Positions 1 through 8,044 of a DNA stretch of 27,129 bases are shown here, piece after piece (positions within the stretch are counted from its first letter, which is position 1; each line of letters begins with the position of its first letter). The notes under the pieces are model-generated. The model saw only the letters and a list, made by a program, of their open reading frames with translations. It searched no databases and was not told the origin of the DNA. Origin of the DNA: Chloroflexota bacterium. Its GTDB lineage: Bacteria > Chloroflexota > Anaerolineae > B4-G1. Made by a program: the position numbers and the translations under genes. Location of the stretch: positions 1 through 27,129 of the forward strand of contig JAAEPW010001195.1 in the NCBI GenBank assembly GCA_024232355.1. Reading direction: 5' to 3'.

Positions 1-289
1 ACTATCTCGTTGAAGCCTGTGACGCAGCAAATTGGGGTAGGCAAGCTCCATCCCTACTCCCAGGAGACACTGTGATTGTTGGATAAGTCATCGGGGGCGT
101 TATACCCCCTGAACGGTTACGAAAAGATTTTTAACTCGAAAAGCAGAACATGACGGAATTCCTTGAGCTTTGCCGGTTATTCTGTAACTCGCGTGCGATT
201 CATGAAATTCTCCACTGAAAATTTTGGGAGGATTTAAGAACTGGAAAAGCCTTACTATCGGATACTTTTTCTCGGAGGAAACAAAAGCA

Positions 290-679
290 ATGGGGCTCAT
301 AAATGACACATTTTTACAATCGATTTTCTTGCTAAATTTTGTTTTTTTGATGATGCACGAGACAGATGCAGCCTACTGGAAGGAATGGAGAGTATTTAGG
401 GCATCTCTTTCAGATCAAAAGGGATTAACCATTTTCATCTTGGCCAGGATACCAATTTGCATCCCGCTGCTTTACGGAATGGTAAACATCGGACACATAT
501 CTGGCTTTGTTATATCCTTCATATTCAGTGGATTTCTCATAATTCACTTTTTCCTCCACATGAGCGCTCGAAAGACATTTGATGGGTTCAAGTGGCCCAT
601 ATCATATTTTATCCAATTTGGAATGCTCATATTATCAATACTTCAATTTTCAATGACATTCTACTTGTTTAGGTCATGA
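290..679 (+). CDS. small four-helix membrane protein (DUF6713-like)
   Basis: This 129-residue protein has about four hydrophobic segments (roughly residues 9-22, 46-64, 70-90 and 105-126) and no soluble domain, so it should be an integral membrane protein. The first helix ends in an H-E-x-D-A motif (H23, E24, D26) followed by an aromatic/basic YWKEW patch. That pattern reminds me of the DUF6713 family of small bacterial membrane proteins; this is recognition from memory, not a search. I chose ATG 290 because GGAGG lies 9-10 bases upstream; a TTG at 224 would extend the frame by 22 residues without a better ribosome-binding site. It stands alone, is followed by a strong hairpin terminator, and is clearly less GC-rich than the export operon beside it. 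Function unknown. Confidence 0.7.
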   Translation: MGLINDTFLQSIFLLNFVFLMMHETDAAYWKEWRVFRASLSDQKGLTIFILARIPICIPLLYGMVNIGHISGFVISFIFSGFLIIHFFLHMSARKTFDGFKWPISYFIQFGMLILSILQFSMTFYLFRS

Positions 680-772
680 AATCAGGCTTGCAAGAAAGCT
701 TTGCGGCTATGTTTACACTTTTCTATCATACGAGATGATCCTGGCGACACGTAGACCATAACAAAAACAGAA

Positions 773-809
773 TAAAACAGGCCTTGGTAGCCAACCAGGG
801 CCTGTTTTA
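773..809. terminator. strong hairpin terminator
   Basis: A 16-bp stem (773-788 with 794-809, one G-T wobble) encloses a 5-base loop AGCCA. The outer stem is TAAAA/TTTTA, so it can act as an intrinsic terminator in either direction. It separates the small membrane protein gene from the export operon that begins at 914. Confidence 0.75.
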
Positions 810-913
810 TTAACAACGTGACGCTCTCAGCATACTCTCAGCTTTTGCTTGGAGTATTTTCAGCTACAAGGGCTACAATTGCACCGAGTATATGAATCAA
901 GGGAGAGATCGTA

Positions 914-2302
914 ATGAGAAAACGCAACGCCTGGTTGGTATCTTTGGTTGTGTTACTGTTGATCGGCGGAGGGGGATACGCAATGTACGCGCGTTATTAT
1001 TCTTCTTCCCTGGCCATGTCCGACGAACCCCCAGAGCCAACGCTGGAAACAGCCACAGTGACGCGGGGAGACATCGTGCTCATAGCCGATGGTACTGGCG
1101 AACTCGTACCCGCCGCTGAGCTGGAACTGACCTTTCGCACTGGCGGCGTGCTGGACGAGGTGTTGGTAGAGATCGGCGACCAAGTAAACAAGGACGACTT
1201 GTTGGCTCGGCTCGAGACGGACAAGCTGGAACGAGTTGTGGCCGAGGCCGATGTCGAGTTGGAACTGGCCCGGCTGGACCTGGCCGACGTCCGCGAGGGG
1301 GCGAGCGACGCCGACCTGGACGATGCTCAAGCCGCCCTGCGGGATGCCCAGGTCGAGCTGTCGCTGGCGTACGCCGCCTACGAGGACGTGTCCGACTCGA
1401 ACCTCGATGCCATCGTGGACTCTCGCAAAGCTGATTTTGACTGGTGGGTGGGTTATTATCAAAGTCAAAAGGCCGAATATGAAGAGGGAGACCTCAGCCA
1501 GATCGATCATGATTGGGCGATGGCCGCCATGATCGCGGCTGAGGGACGGTGGGATGCTGCCATCAACCAGGCACGCGCCGAGGAAACCCAGACCTGGAGC
1601 CGGGTGACCCAGGCGCAGAACGCCGTCTACCAAGCGGAGGAAAACCTGAAACTCTTGGAAAGCGGACCGCTTACCGATACCCTGGTGCGGGCCGAGTTGG
1701 ACGTGGACCAAGCATTGATGGCGCAAGAAAAAGCCCTCGCCAATCTGGAAAAAGCACAGCTCTACGCCTCCTTTGACGGCGTCGTGATGGACGTCTCGGC
1801 AACGGCTGGCGAGCAAGTAGGCACCAACATACCCATCCTCACCCTGGCCGACTTGCAAGAGCCGCTGCTGCGTTTCTGGGTGGAGGAGACGGATATGAGC
1901 AGCGTCGTGGTGGGCAACCCGATCCACGTGATCTTTGAAGCCTTGCCTGACGATGTCTTTGGCGGCGAAATCGTCCGTGTGGACCCGGTGCTGGTGACGG
2001 TGGACGGTACATCAGCTGTCCAGGTCTTGGGACGTTTGGACCTGGGCGATCGAACGATCAATCTGCTCGCCGGTATGACGGCCGAGGTCGAAGTCGTCGC
2101 TGCCGAGGCCAGAGGCGCGATACTCGTGCCGGTGGAGGCGTTGCGAGAGACGTTACCGGGGAACTATGCGGTATTCGTCGTCAAGCCCAACGGAGAGCCA
2201 GAAATGCGCGCCATCACGATTGGGTTGCAGGATGTGATCAACGCCGAGGTGCTCACCGGCTTGAAAGTCGGGGAGACGGTGAGCGTTGGAGAGACACAGT
2301 AG
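914..2302 (+). CDS. MacA/HlyD-type membrane fusion protein, adaptor 1
   Basis: This 462-residue periplasmic-adaptor-like protein should link an inner-membrane MacB-type transporter to the cell exterior. It has an N-terminal membrane anchor (about residues 8-26), a split biotinyl-lipoyl domain (about 68-105 and 285-315, with the FDGVV motif at 287-291), a long Ala/Glu/Gln-rich coiled-coil hairpin (about 105-285), a beta-barrel domain (about 316-398) and a membrane-proximal domain to the end. The ATG at 914 is preceded by GGGAGAG. It is the first gene of a five-gene operon, 28 bases before a second adaptor of the same architecture. At 462 residues it is longer than E. coli MacA (about 370), mostly because of the coiled coil. 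The cargo cannot be read from the sequence. Confidence 0.9.
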   Translation: MRKRNAWLVSLVVLLLIGGGGYAMYARYYSSSLAMSDEPPEPTLETATVTRGDIVLIADGTGELVPAAELELTFRTGGVLDEVLVEIGDQVNKDDLLARLETDKLERVVAEADVELELARLDLADVREGASDADLDDAQAALRDAQVELSLAYAAYEDVSDSNLDAIVDSRKADFDWWVGYYQSQKAEYEEGDLSQIDHDWAMAAMIAAEGRWDAAINQARAEETQTWSRVTQAQNAVYQAEENLKLLESGPLTDTLVRAELDVDQALMAQEKALANLEKAQLYASFDGVVMDVSATAGEQVGTNIPILTLADLQEPLLRFWVEETDMSSVVVGNPIHVIFEALPDDVFGGEIVRVDPVLVTVDGTSAVQVLGRLDLGDRTINLLAGMTAEVEVVAAEARGAILVPVEALRETLPGNYAVFVVKPNGEPEMRAITIGLQDVINAEVLTGLKVGETVSVGETQ

Positions 2303-2330
2303 ACTTTCAAGTCTGGTTGCTGGAGGAATC

Positions 2331-3776
2331 ATGCTTTGTAAAAAAGGATTTTGGATCACCTTGTTCGCATTGCTCGTGCTGGGAGCAAGCGGTGGGTACG
2401 CTTACTATAACTATGTTTATCAACCGAGCCTCGCGCCGGTCGAGCCGACCATCACGACGACCCAGGTGCGCAGCGGGGATTTGATCATCTCTGTCAGCGG
2501 GTCAGGCACTTTGTCTCCTGCATCAGAGATCGATCTGGGTTTCGAGACCGGGGGCTATTTGAACGAGATGCTGGTGCAAGTGGGGGATCACGTGCACCAG
2601 CATGACGTGCTGGCCCGTCTAGAGACGGACGACCTGGCGTTGGCCGTGGCCGAGGCCGAAATAAAAGTGCGCGAGGATCAACTCGATCTGGCCGACGCCA
2701 GTGAAAAGGCCACAGAGAGTGAACTAGCAAACGCCGAGGCGTCCATACAGAGTGCACAGACGACATTGGCGATCGCCCAATATACGTACAATACGGCTCT
2801 GAATTCCGATCTCGATGCAGCCGTGCGCGCTGACCTGCTCGCGTTCCAATGGTCCGCCGAGCAGTTTGAAAGGCGCGAGAATGGCAGCAATGTGGACCCC
2901 GACAAACTTGAGGGTGCCTGGATCGATCGGGCAGAGGCCGAGGCGGACTTGAACGACGTGCAACGTCAGGCGGATATGGAACAACTCGGTGCCTGGAACC
3001 AGGTGGACCAGGCCCAGAACCGGGTCGCCCAGGCGCAGGAGAATTTAGAGATCCTACAGGATGGCCCCACGGTGAGCACGATCATGCGAGCCGAACTAAA
3101 CCTAGACCAAGCCACGCTGGCCCTCGACGATGCGCGCGCCGACTTGGAAGCGGCAGAACTGCGCGCTCCCTTTGACGGTACCGTGGTGGACGTCCAGGCG
3201 ATACCGGGCGAATACGTTGGAACAGCCTCCGTCATCAGTCTGGCCGACCTGGACGAGCTGTTCCTCTGCTTTTGGGTCGAAGAGTCGGATATGAGCGGCG
3301 TGGCGGTGGGCAACCGGTTAGAGATCGTCTTTGAGGCGTTGCCGGATGACATCTTTGCTGGAGAGGTCATGCGCATAGACCCGGCGTTGGTGACGGTGGA
3401 CGGCACGCTGGCCGTCCAGGCTTGGGCAAGCGTAGACACGGCTGTTCACCCAATCAATCTCTTTGACGGGATGAACGCCGAGGTCGAAGTCATCTCTGCC
3501 GAGTCGAGGGATACGCTGATCGTGCCGTTGCAGGCGCTGCGTGAACTGGGAACAGACCAGTACGCCGTCTTTGTCGTGCAGCCGGACGGCGAGATGCTGC
3601 TGCGTCCGGTTCAGGTGGGACTGATGGACTTTGTCAACGCCGAGATACTCTCCGGCCTAGAGCTGGGGGAGATCGTCAGCACCGGTGTGGAAGAGGGTGC
3701 CGAGGCGTCGGATGAACCCGCCAACGAACAGATGCCGCCCGGCAACCCGATGATGCGGATGTTGGGAGGGGGATAA
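2331..3776 (+). CDS. MacA/HlyD-type membrane fusion protein, adaptor 2
   Basis: This 481-residue protein is a clear paralogue of the preceding gene. It has the same membrane anchor (about residues 6-24), split lipoyl domain with a PFDGTVVDV motif, long coiled-coil hairpin, and a barrel starting with a FWVEESDMS motif that matches FWVEETDMS in adaptor 1. I chose ATG 2331 because GGAGGA lies six bases upstream; an upstream in-frame TTG at 2286 overlaps adaptor 1 and has no ribosome-binding site. Its C-terminus carries an extra acidic, Pro/Met/Gly-rich tail of about 25 residues that adaptor 1 lacks. The stop codon is one base from the ATG of the ATPase gene, so translation is probably coupled. 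Two adaptors with one ATPase/permease pair suggest either a heteromeric adaptor ring or a recent duplication. Confidence 0.9.
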   Translation: MLCKKGFWITLFALLVLGASGGYAYYNYVYQPSLAPVEPTITTTQVRSGDLIISVSGSGTLSPASEIDLGFETGGYLNEMLVQVGDHVHQHDVLARLETDDLALAVAEAEIKVREDQLDLADASEKATESELANAEASIQSAQTTLAIAQYTYNTALNSDLDAAVRADLLAFQWSAEQFERRENGSNVDPDKLEGAWIDRAEAEADLNDVQRQADMEQLGAWNQVDQAQNRVAQAQENLEILQDGPTVSTIMRAELNLDQATLALDDARADLEAAELRAPFDGTVVDVQAIPGEYVGTASVISLADLDELFLCFWVEESDMSGVAVGNRLEIVFEALPDDIFAGEVMRIDPALVTVDGTLAVQAWASVDTAVHPINLFDGMNAEVEVISAESRDTLIVPLQALRELGTDQYAVFVVQPDGEMLLRPVQVGLMDFVNAEILSGLELGEIVSTGVEEGAEASDEPANEQMPPGNPMMRMLGGG

Positions 3777-3777
3777 C

Positions 3778-4497
3778 ATGATTGAGAACCTAATCGAGAT
3801 CACAGACCTGACCAAAGTGTACGGCACCGGCGACATTGCTGTCCACGCGCTGCGCGGCATCAACTCTGTCGTCGAAAAAGGTGAGTTTGTCGCCATTATG
3901 GGGCCATCCGGTTCGGGCAAGTCTACGTTGATGAACATTCTGGGCTGCCTGGACCGCCCGACCGGTGGCAGTTATGTGTTGGACGGGGAGGACGTAAGCC
4001 AGTTGAGCAAGAACGAGTTGGCCGGTGTGCGGAATCGCAAGATCGGTTTTGTCTTTCAATCGTACAATCTGCTGCCCCGGCTGAGCGCGGCCAAGAACGT
4101 GATGATGCCCTTGTTGTACAACAGTCACGAGCCTTTGTCGGACAAGGCGTGTTACGAGCGCGCCATCGCCGCTCTGGAATCGGTGGGGCTGAGCGACCGT
4201 GTGCATCACCGTCCCAACGAACTGTCGGGGGGGCAGCAGCAGCGAGTCGCCATCGCCAGAGCCTTGGTCACTGTTCCATCCATTATCCTGGCCGACGAGC
4301 CGACGGGCAACCTGGACACCAAATCGAGCGAGGAGATACTGGCGCTTTTGCATCAACTGCACGGCCAGGGAGCAACCATTGTGATGGTGACCCACGAGCC
4401 AGGCATCGCCGATCACGCCGAGCGAACCATATTTCTCCGGGATGGACAAATTGCATACGACAAACAAAACGGGAAAAAGAGGGGAGGGAAATTATGA
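3778..4497 (+). CDS. MacB/LolD-type ABC transporter ATP-binding protein
   Basis: This 239-residue nucleotide-binding subunit powers the MacB-type permease encoded next. All ABC motifs are visible: Walker [10 protein letters not shown] at residues 42-50, Q-loop around Q94 ([14 protein letters not shown], typical of the LolD/MacB branch), signature LSGGQ at 149-153, Walker B ending D173-E174, D-loop NLD at 178-180 and the switch histidine H206. The length matches stand-alone LolD-like ATPases. The start is one base after the stop of adaptor 2, and the gene ends in an ATGA overlap with the permease. The tail is basic (KKRGGK). A cytoplasmic, membrane-associated role is expected from the family. 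Confidence 0.95.
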   Translation: MIENLIEITDLTKVYGTGDIAVHALRGINSVVEKGEFVAIMGPSGSGKSTLMNILGCLDRPTGGSYVLDGEDVSQLSKNELAGVRNRKIGFVFQSYNLLPRLSAAKNVMMPLLYNSHEPLSDKACYERAIAALESVGLSDRVHHRPNELSGGQQQRVAIARALVTVPSIILADEPTGNLDTKSSEEILALLHQLHGQGATIVMVTHEPGIADHAERTIFLRDGQIAYDKQNGKKRGGKL

Positions 4498-5717
4498 GCC
4501 CCTGGCGAACTTTTAAAGTGGCCTGGGAGGGACTGACCCTCAACAAAGCCCGTTCCTTCCTCACGACTTTGGGTGTCATCATTGGCGTGGGCGCTGTGAT
4601 CGTGATGATGGCCGTCAGCGCGGGGGCTGAGGCCGAGATCGCCGATCAGATCAACGCGTTGGGGGCGAATTTGATCATGGTCATGCCCTCGTTTGAGAGA
4701 GGCGGGTTCGGTCGTGGCGCCGGAAGGCCCCCCGGCTTTGACTATGACGACATCGGCGCCATCGAGGAGAATGTGAGCAGCGTCAGTGGGGTTTCGGCTG
4801 AGCAATCCACCACGCAGGACATAAAGGTGGGTTCCACGACGTTGGAGACTATTTCGGTTGTCGGCACGACTGCCAGTTTTCCCGATGTGCGCGATTATGC
4901 GTTGGGGGAGGGCCGTTTCCTGACCGAGGAGGACAATGACCGCACCAACAAGGTTGTCGTGTTGGGTTATGATATCGCCCAGGAGCTTTTTGGCGACCAG
5001 GGTGCTATCGGACAGTCGATCAAGATCGGCTCGACCAAATTCACGGTGGTCGGTGTGATGGCCGAAAAGGGCATAGTGGGCAACACCGATTACGATAGCC
5101 GGGTCTATATTCCACTCACCGTGGTGTTTAAAAAGTTTAGCAACGCGCGATTTGGCGGCGAGACTGTGCGTCTCATCTATGTCTCTGCCGAGGACAGAGA
5201 GTCGATGGAAAGCGTGACGTCCGAGGTCACAGACTTGTTGATCCGGCGGCGCGAAACGGATCCCCTATCGCCCGACTTTAACTTGATGACGCAAGATAGC
5301 ATCATCGAAACCCAGGCATCGACGACCGAGACGTTCCGCAACCTGTTGGCCTGGGTGGCGGCGGTCTCGCTGGTGGTGGGCGGCATCGGCATTATGAACA
5401 TTATGCTGGTCAGCGTCACCGAGCGGACGCGCGAGATCGGCTTGCGCCAGGCGTTGGGCGCGCGTCCCCGCGACGTGCAGCTTCAGTTCCTGCTAGAAGC
5501 GGTCGTGTTGAGCCTGATCGGTGGCTTGGTGGGCGTGGCTGTGGGAGTGGGAGGTTCACATCTCTTTAACACTCTGGGTACGATGCGTGCTGAATTGGTG
5601 GTGGAATCGATCCCTCTGGCCTTTGGCGCGGCGGCGGTGGTCGGTATCTTTTTTGGCTATTATCCGGCGACCAAGGCCGCCCAGTTGGATCCGATCGAAG
5701 CGCTGCGGCGGGAGTGA
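4494..5717 (+). CDS. MacB-type ABC transporter permease
   Basis: This 407-residue protein has the FtsX/MacB layout: one transmembrane helix near the N-terminus (about residues 20-43), a large extracytoplasmic MacB-PCD domain (about 45-275), then three helices (about 285-308, 333-355 and 372-392). The conserved cytoplasmic loop after the second helix, with [16 protein letters not shown] (308-323), is diagnostic of the family. The tail [17 protein letters not shown] also matches. I chose ATG 4494 because it overlaps the ATPase stop by four bases (ATGA) and has GGGAGGG just upstream. Stand-alone permease plus ATPase, rather than the fused E. coli MacB, is the usual arrangement in Gram-positive and monoderm-like bacteria. 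Together with the two adaptors it forms an export pump. Confidence 0.95.
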   Translation: MSPWRTFKVAWEGLTLNKARSFLTTLGVIIGVGAVIVMMAVSAGAEAEIADQINALGANLIMVMPSFERGGFGRGAGRPPGFDYDDIGAIEENVSSVSGVSAEQSTTQDIKVGSTTLETISVVGTTASFPDVRDYALGEGRFLTEEDNDRTNKVVVLGYDIAQELFGDQGAIGQSIKIGSTKFTVVGVMAEKGIVGNTDYDSRVYIPLTVVFKKFSNARFGGETVRLIYVSAEDRESMESVTSEVTDLLIRRRETDPLSPDFNLMTQDSIIETQASTTETFRNLLAWVAAVSLVVGGIGIMNIMLVSVTERTREIGLRQALGARPRDVQLQFLLEAVVLSLIGGLVGVAVGVGGSHLFNTLGTMRAELVVESIPLAFGAAAVVGIFFGYYPATKAAQLDPIEALRRE

Positions 5718-5762
5718 GACGTAAGACGTGATACGTAAACAAATATAATAGAATGGGGGGAA

Positions 5763-6473
5763 ATGATGAAATTTTTGAATGTAGGACTGGTGATGGTGAT
5801 GGCGATTACGATACTCGCGGGATGCGGTGGGGGAGGCCAAGATGCTCCTCCGGACGCGGTCAGTGAAGAGACAGTTTATACTAGTGAGGTGTTGGATGTG
5901 TCCTACGATGACGCGTTGGCTGCCAGCAGTCAACTGACGCTGGGTACACTCAATCTGGAGGGGACGGAGAACGCCGTCACGCCAGAGCAAGCCACGGCGC
6001 TGCTGCCGCTCTGGCAGGCGCTACAAGGCGGCGTGACAGCCCAGGCCGAGGTGGACGCCGTCTTGAAGCAAATCGAGGGGACAATGACGCAGGAGCAATT
6101 GGCCGCTATCACCGCGATGCAGCTCACGCGGGAGGATATGCGGGCTTGGATGGAAGCGCAAGGAATCAATACGAGAGGCGGATTCCCCGGGGCGGGTGAG
6201 GGGCAAGAGTTGTCCAAAGACGAGCGTGCCACGCGCCAGGCCGAGTTTGGCAGGGGCGAGGAAGGGGGAATGCCACCCGAGATGGCCACGCGCCGGGCCG
6301 AGTTTGCAGACATGAGCGAAGAGGATCGAGAAGCGTTGCGTGCGACAATGGAGGCCGGTGGTGGCAGACCTGGCGGCGCTGGTGGCATGCCGGGTGGTGC
6401 TTTTAGAGCGAGGCAATTCGTCATACTGTTGAATCCATTGATCGAGATGTTGACTGTACGAGCAGCAGAGTGA
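5763..6473 (+). CDS. lipoprotein with Spy/CpxP-like short motifs, export operon partner
   Basis: This 236-residue protein starts with a lipoprotein signal peptide: hydrophobic stretch at residues 6-20 and lipobox L18-A19-G20-C21, followed by a Gly-rich linker. The mature part is hydrophilic and mostly helical, with five short copies of a pattern like hydrophobic-[TS]-x-[ED]-[QDE] (VTPEQ 72-76, MTQEQ 108-112, LTRED 121-125, LSKDE 150-154, MSEED 184-188). That recalls the LTxxQ motifs of Spy/CpxP periplasmic chaperones but is not a confident family match. A repeated ATR-[QR]-AEF element occurs around 156-162 and 175-181, and residues 199-213 are almost only Gly/Arg/Pro. It lies 45 bases after the permease, so it is probably the last gene of the operon; a cargo-binding or stress-sensing role is inference. 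ATG 5766 is an alternative start. Confidence 0.75.
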   Translation: MMKFLNVGLVMVMAITILAGCGGGGQDAPPDAVSEETVYTSEVLDVSYDDALAASSQLTLGTLNLEGTENAVTPEQATALLPLWQALQGGVTAQAEVDAVLKQIEGTMTQEQLAAITAMQLTREDMRAWMEAQGINTRGGFPGAGEGQELSKDERATRQAEFGRGEEGGMPPEMATRRAEFADMSEEDREALRATMEAGGGRPGGAGGMPGGAFRARQFVILLNPLIEMLTVRAAE

Positions 6474-6523
6474 TCCAGTCAATTCTTTGATTGGCGTAAT
6501 TTCACTACTTTGTGACCACCATC

Positions 6524-6623
6524 GCACGGCGCTGAACCGCCGTGCTAATAGCAGAACCCCGCTTCGCGGGCTGGCGGTAGCCCCCGGAGGAGGGGTAGCT
6601 TTGAGCTGGGTGGTTCAGCACCC
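6524..6623. other. structured intergenic element with complementary hairpin loops
   Basis: The 239-base gap between the lipoprotein gene and the GTPase gene holds a run of hairpins. Hairpin A has a perfect 8-bp stem (6524-6531 with 6538-6545) and loop CTGAAC (6532-6537). Hairpin B has stem 6558-6562 with 6566-6570 around TTC. A C-rich/G-rich segment with a repeated GGTAGC (6576-6581 and 6594-6599) follows. Hairpin C has a 5-bp stem (6608-6612 with 6619-6623) and loop GTTCAG (6613-6618), the exact reverse complement of the loop of A. The two outer hairpins share loop sequence in inverted orientation while their stems differ but still pair. No T-run follows, so it is not a simple terminator. 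A REP/BIME-like element or a kissing-loop RNA are both possible. Confidence 0.55.
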
Positions 6624-6712
6624 GGCGAGGTGGCTTTGTCGTTTGCATTGCGGTGTCTTTTGTGATAGACTTGCAACTCGTAAGAGACACTCACAGGAGA
6701 CACGATCCTACA

Positions 6713-7804
6713 ATGCCATCACTTCCACGCCGACTGGCCGACGTGCGCAAACTGTTCCAGGCACTAGAATGGGACAAGCTCTCACTCGAGATAGAACAAG
6801 AATCCCACGCCCGTCTTGCCATCGTCGGGCCGGTCAACTCGGGCAAGTCTACCCTCTTTAATCTGATCAAAGGGCGCAAAGTGTCGGCTGTCAAAGCTGT
6901 GCCCGGCACAACCAAGGGACTCGTGACTGAGGAGGTTGGTCCATTCGTCCTGGTCGACACCCCAGGATTCGGGGAGGTGGGTGGGATAGACCGGGCCACC
7001 CTGGCTCGATCCGCTGCCGAGGAAGCCGATCTGGCAGTGTTGGTTCTGGATGGATCCGCAGGACTGCACCAATCGGACTATGATCTCTACGAATCGTTGC
7101 GGGCGGCTCACGTGCCATTGGTCGTCGCACTGAACAAGATCGACCTGATCAAGCGTGACCTTTCCGATGCGCAGGAGGACATTGAGCACAAACTAGGAAC
7201 GCTCGTGATTCCTATCTCGGCCAAGACCGGGGCGGGGGTAGCGGAACATCTCCTGCCAGCCATTGTCGAGGCGCACCCGTGGATGACGGTCGCATTGGGG
7301 CGGGCGCTGCCTCCATATCGCCGCGAACTCTGCCAGCGGCTGATCCGCAACGCCGCCACGCTCAACGGAATCATCGCCGCGGAGCCAATTCCGGGAATCG
7401 ATATTCCGTTGCTGTTGGCCTCTCAGGTGCGGTTGGTACTGCGCATCGGGGCCATTTACGGCGAGTCGTTGAGCGTGCGCCATGCGCGCGAGTTGCTGAC
7501 CACTATTGCCGGTGGCGTTGCCCTGCGTTATCTGGCCGCCGAATTGGGCAAGCTCGTACCAGGACCGGGATGGTTGATCGGTGCTGCTGTGACGTGGATG
7601 GGCACACAGGCCATCGGTCGGGTAGCCGTGGCCTACTTTGAGAGCGGTAAAAAGCTGACACCTCGCCAGTTGCGCGAACGATACAAGCGATTGTTGCGCC
7701 GTCCCAAGAAAAATCATCAAGATGCAGCGGATAACGTCCCCGAAAGTGAGATCAATGCCTCCGAGGGACAAGAGGTCGTTGTCGACGTTAATGGGGATTC
7801 CTAA
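6713..7804 (+). CDS. Era-like GTPase with C-terminal DUF697-type domain
   Basis: This 363-residue protein has an N-terminal Era/Der-type GTPase domain with all G motifs: G1 GPVNSGKS (residues 39-46), G2 threonines in PGTTKG (64-69), G3 DTPG (82-85), G4 NKID (141-144) and G5 SAK (169-171). The C-terminal part contains two weakly hydrophobic stretches (about 220-245 and 280-315, with PGPGWLIGAAVTW), resembling the DUF697/YcjF-like domain often fused to such GTPases. The tail is acidic and probably flexible. I chose ATG 6713 with AGGAGA 12 bases upstream; a GTG at 6653 would add 20 unlikely residues. Family members are thought to act at the inner face of the membrane, but the role is not established. 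No operon partner is evident. Confidence 0.85.
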   Translation: MPSLPRRLADVRKLFQALEWDKLSLEIEQESHARLAIVGPVNSGKSTLFNLIKGRKVSAVKAVPGTTKGLVTEEVGPFVLVDTPGFGEVGGIDRATLARSAAEEADLAVLVLDGSAGLHQSDYDLYESLRAAHVPLVVALNKIDLIKRDLSDAQEDIEHKLGTLVIPISAKTGAGVAEHLLPAIVEAHPWMTVALGRALPPYRRELCQRLIRNAATLNGIIAAEPIPGIDIPLLLASQVRLVLRIGAIYGESLSVRHARELLTTIAGGVALRYLAAELGKLVPGPGWLIGAAVTWMGTQAIGRVAVAYFESGKKLTPRQLRERYKRLLRRPKKNHQDAADNVPESEINASEGQEVVVDVNGDS

Positions 7805-7868
7805 AGAATCCTCGTCAACTGCCAAAACTCACTCCAAAACACTTTACTCTCCTCCTTTTTCTCCCTGT

Positions 7869-7905
7869 AGCATGTTTTCCATTCAATTTTGACGCCCAAC
7901 ATGCT
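7869..7905. other. inverted repeat upstream of the hybrid kinase
   Basis: An exact 8-bp inverted repeat, AGCATGTT (7869-7876) and AACATGCT (7898-7905), spans a 21-base spacer between the GTPase gene and the hybrid kinase gene. It could be a weak hairpin or a two-site operator. The rest of this 240-base gap holds the repeat array listed next and otherwise nothing I can name. Confidence 0.3.
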
Positions 7906-7934
7906 CGTTTGATCGCAGTCAAGTAGGGATAAAC

Positions 7935-7990
7935 CTGTTACCCAATCGTAACAAAGCTGTAACGTGTTCCCTTTTGGATTGAGATACAAT
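7935..7990 (+). promoter_or_regulatory. triple 11-bp-spaced repeat (Pho-box type) and -10 box
   Basis: Three 7-base repeats, CTGTTAC (7935-7941), TCGTAAC (7946-7952) and CTGTAAC (7957-7963), begin exactly 11 bases apart, one helical turn each. Direct repeats with 11-bp phasing are the known binding pattern of PhoB/PhoP/OmpR-class response regulators. A good -10 box TACAAT lies at 7985-7990, with no matching -35 hexamer at the usual distance, as expected for an activator-dependent promoter. The kinase start codon at 8045 follows 54 bases later. The identity of the regulator is inference. Confidence 0.5.
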
Positions 7991-8044
7991 ATACGTATAC
8001 CAATTTCAATACATGATGATTTTCATATCAGAGGGATGGGTAAT

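Noticed and set aside
3..86. Open frame from the window edge to TAA at 84-86, ending in LPGDTVIVG, followed by a GGGGG/CCCCC hairpin at 93-109
   Set aside because: It could be the end of an upstream gene with its terminator, but 27 residues are too few to judge, another frame is also open to 75, and no T-run follows the hairpin.
849..879. Possible promoter for the export operon (TTGGAG and TACAAT)
   Set aside because: The spacing is 19 bases and the -35 match is poor, so it is not listed as a feature.
953..1927. Long minus-strand open frame opposite adaptor 1
   Set aside because: It is the antisense shadow of a GC-rich coding region, with low-complexity composition and no recognisable domain.
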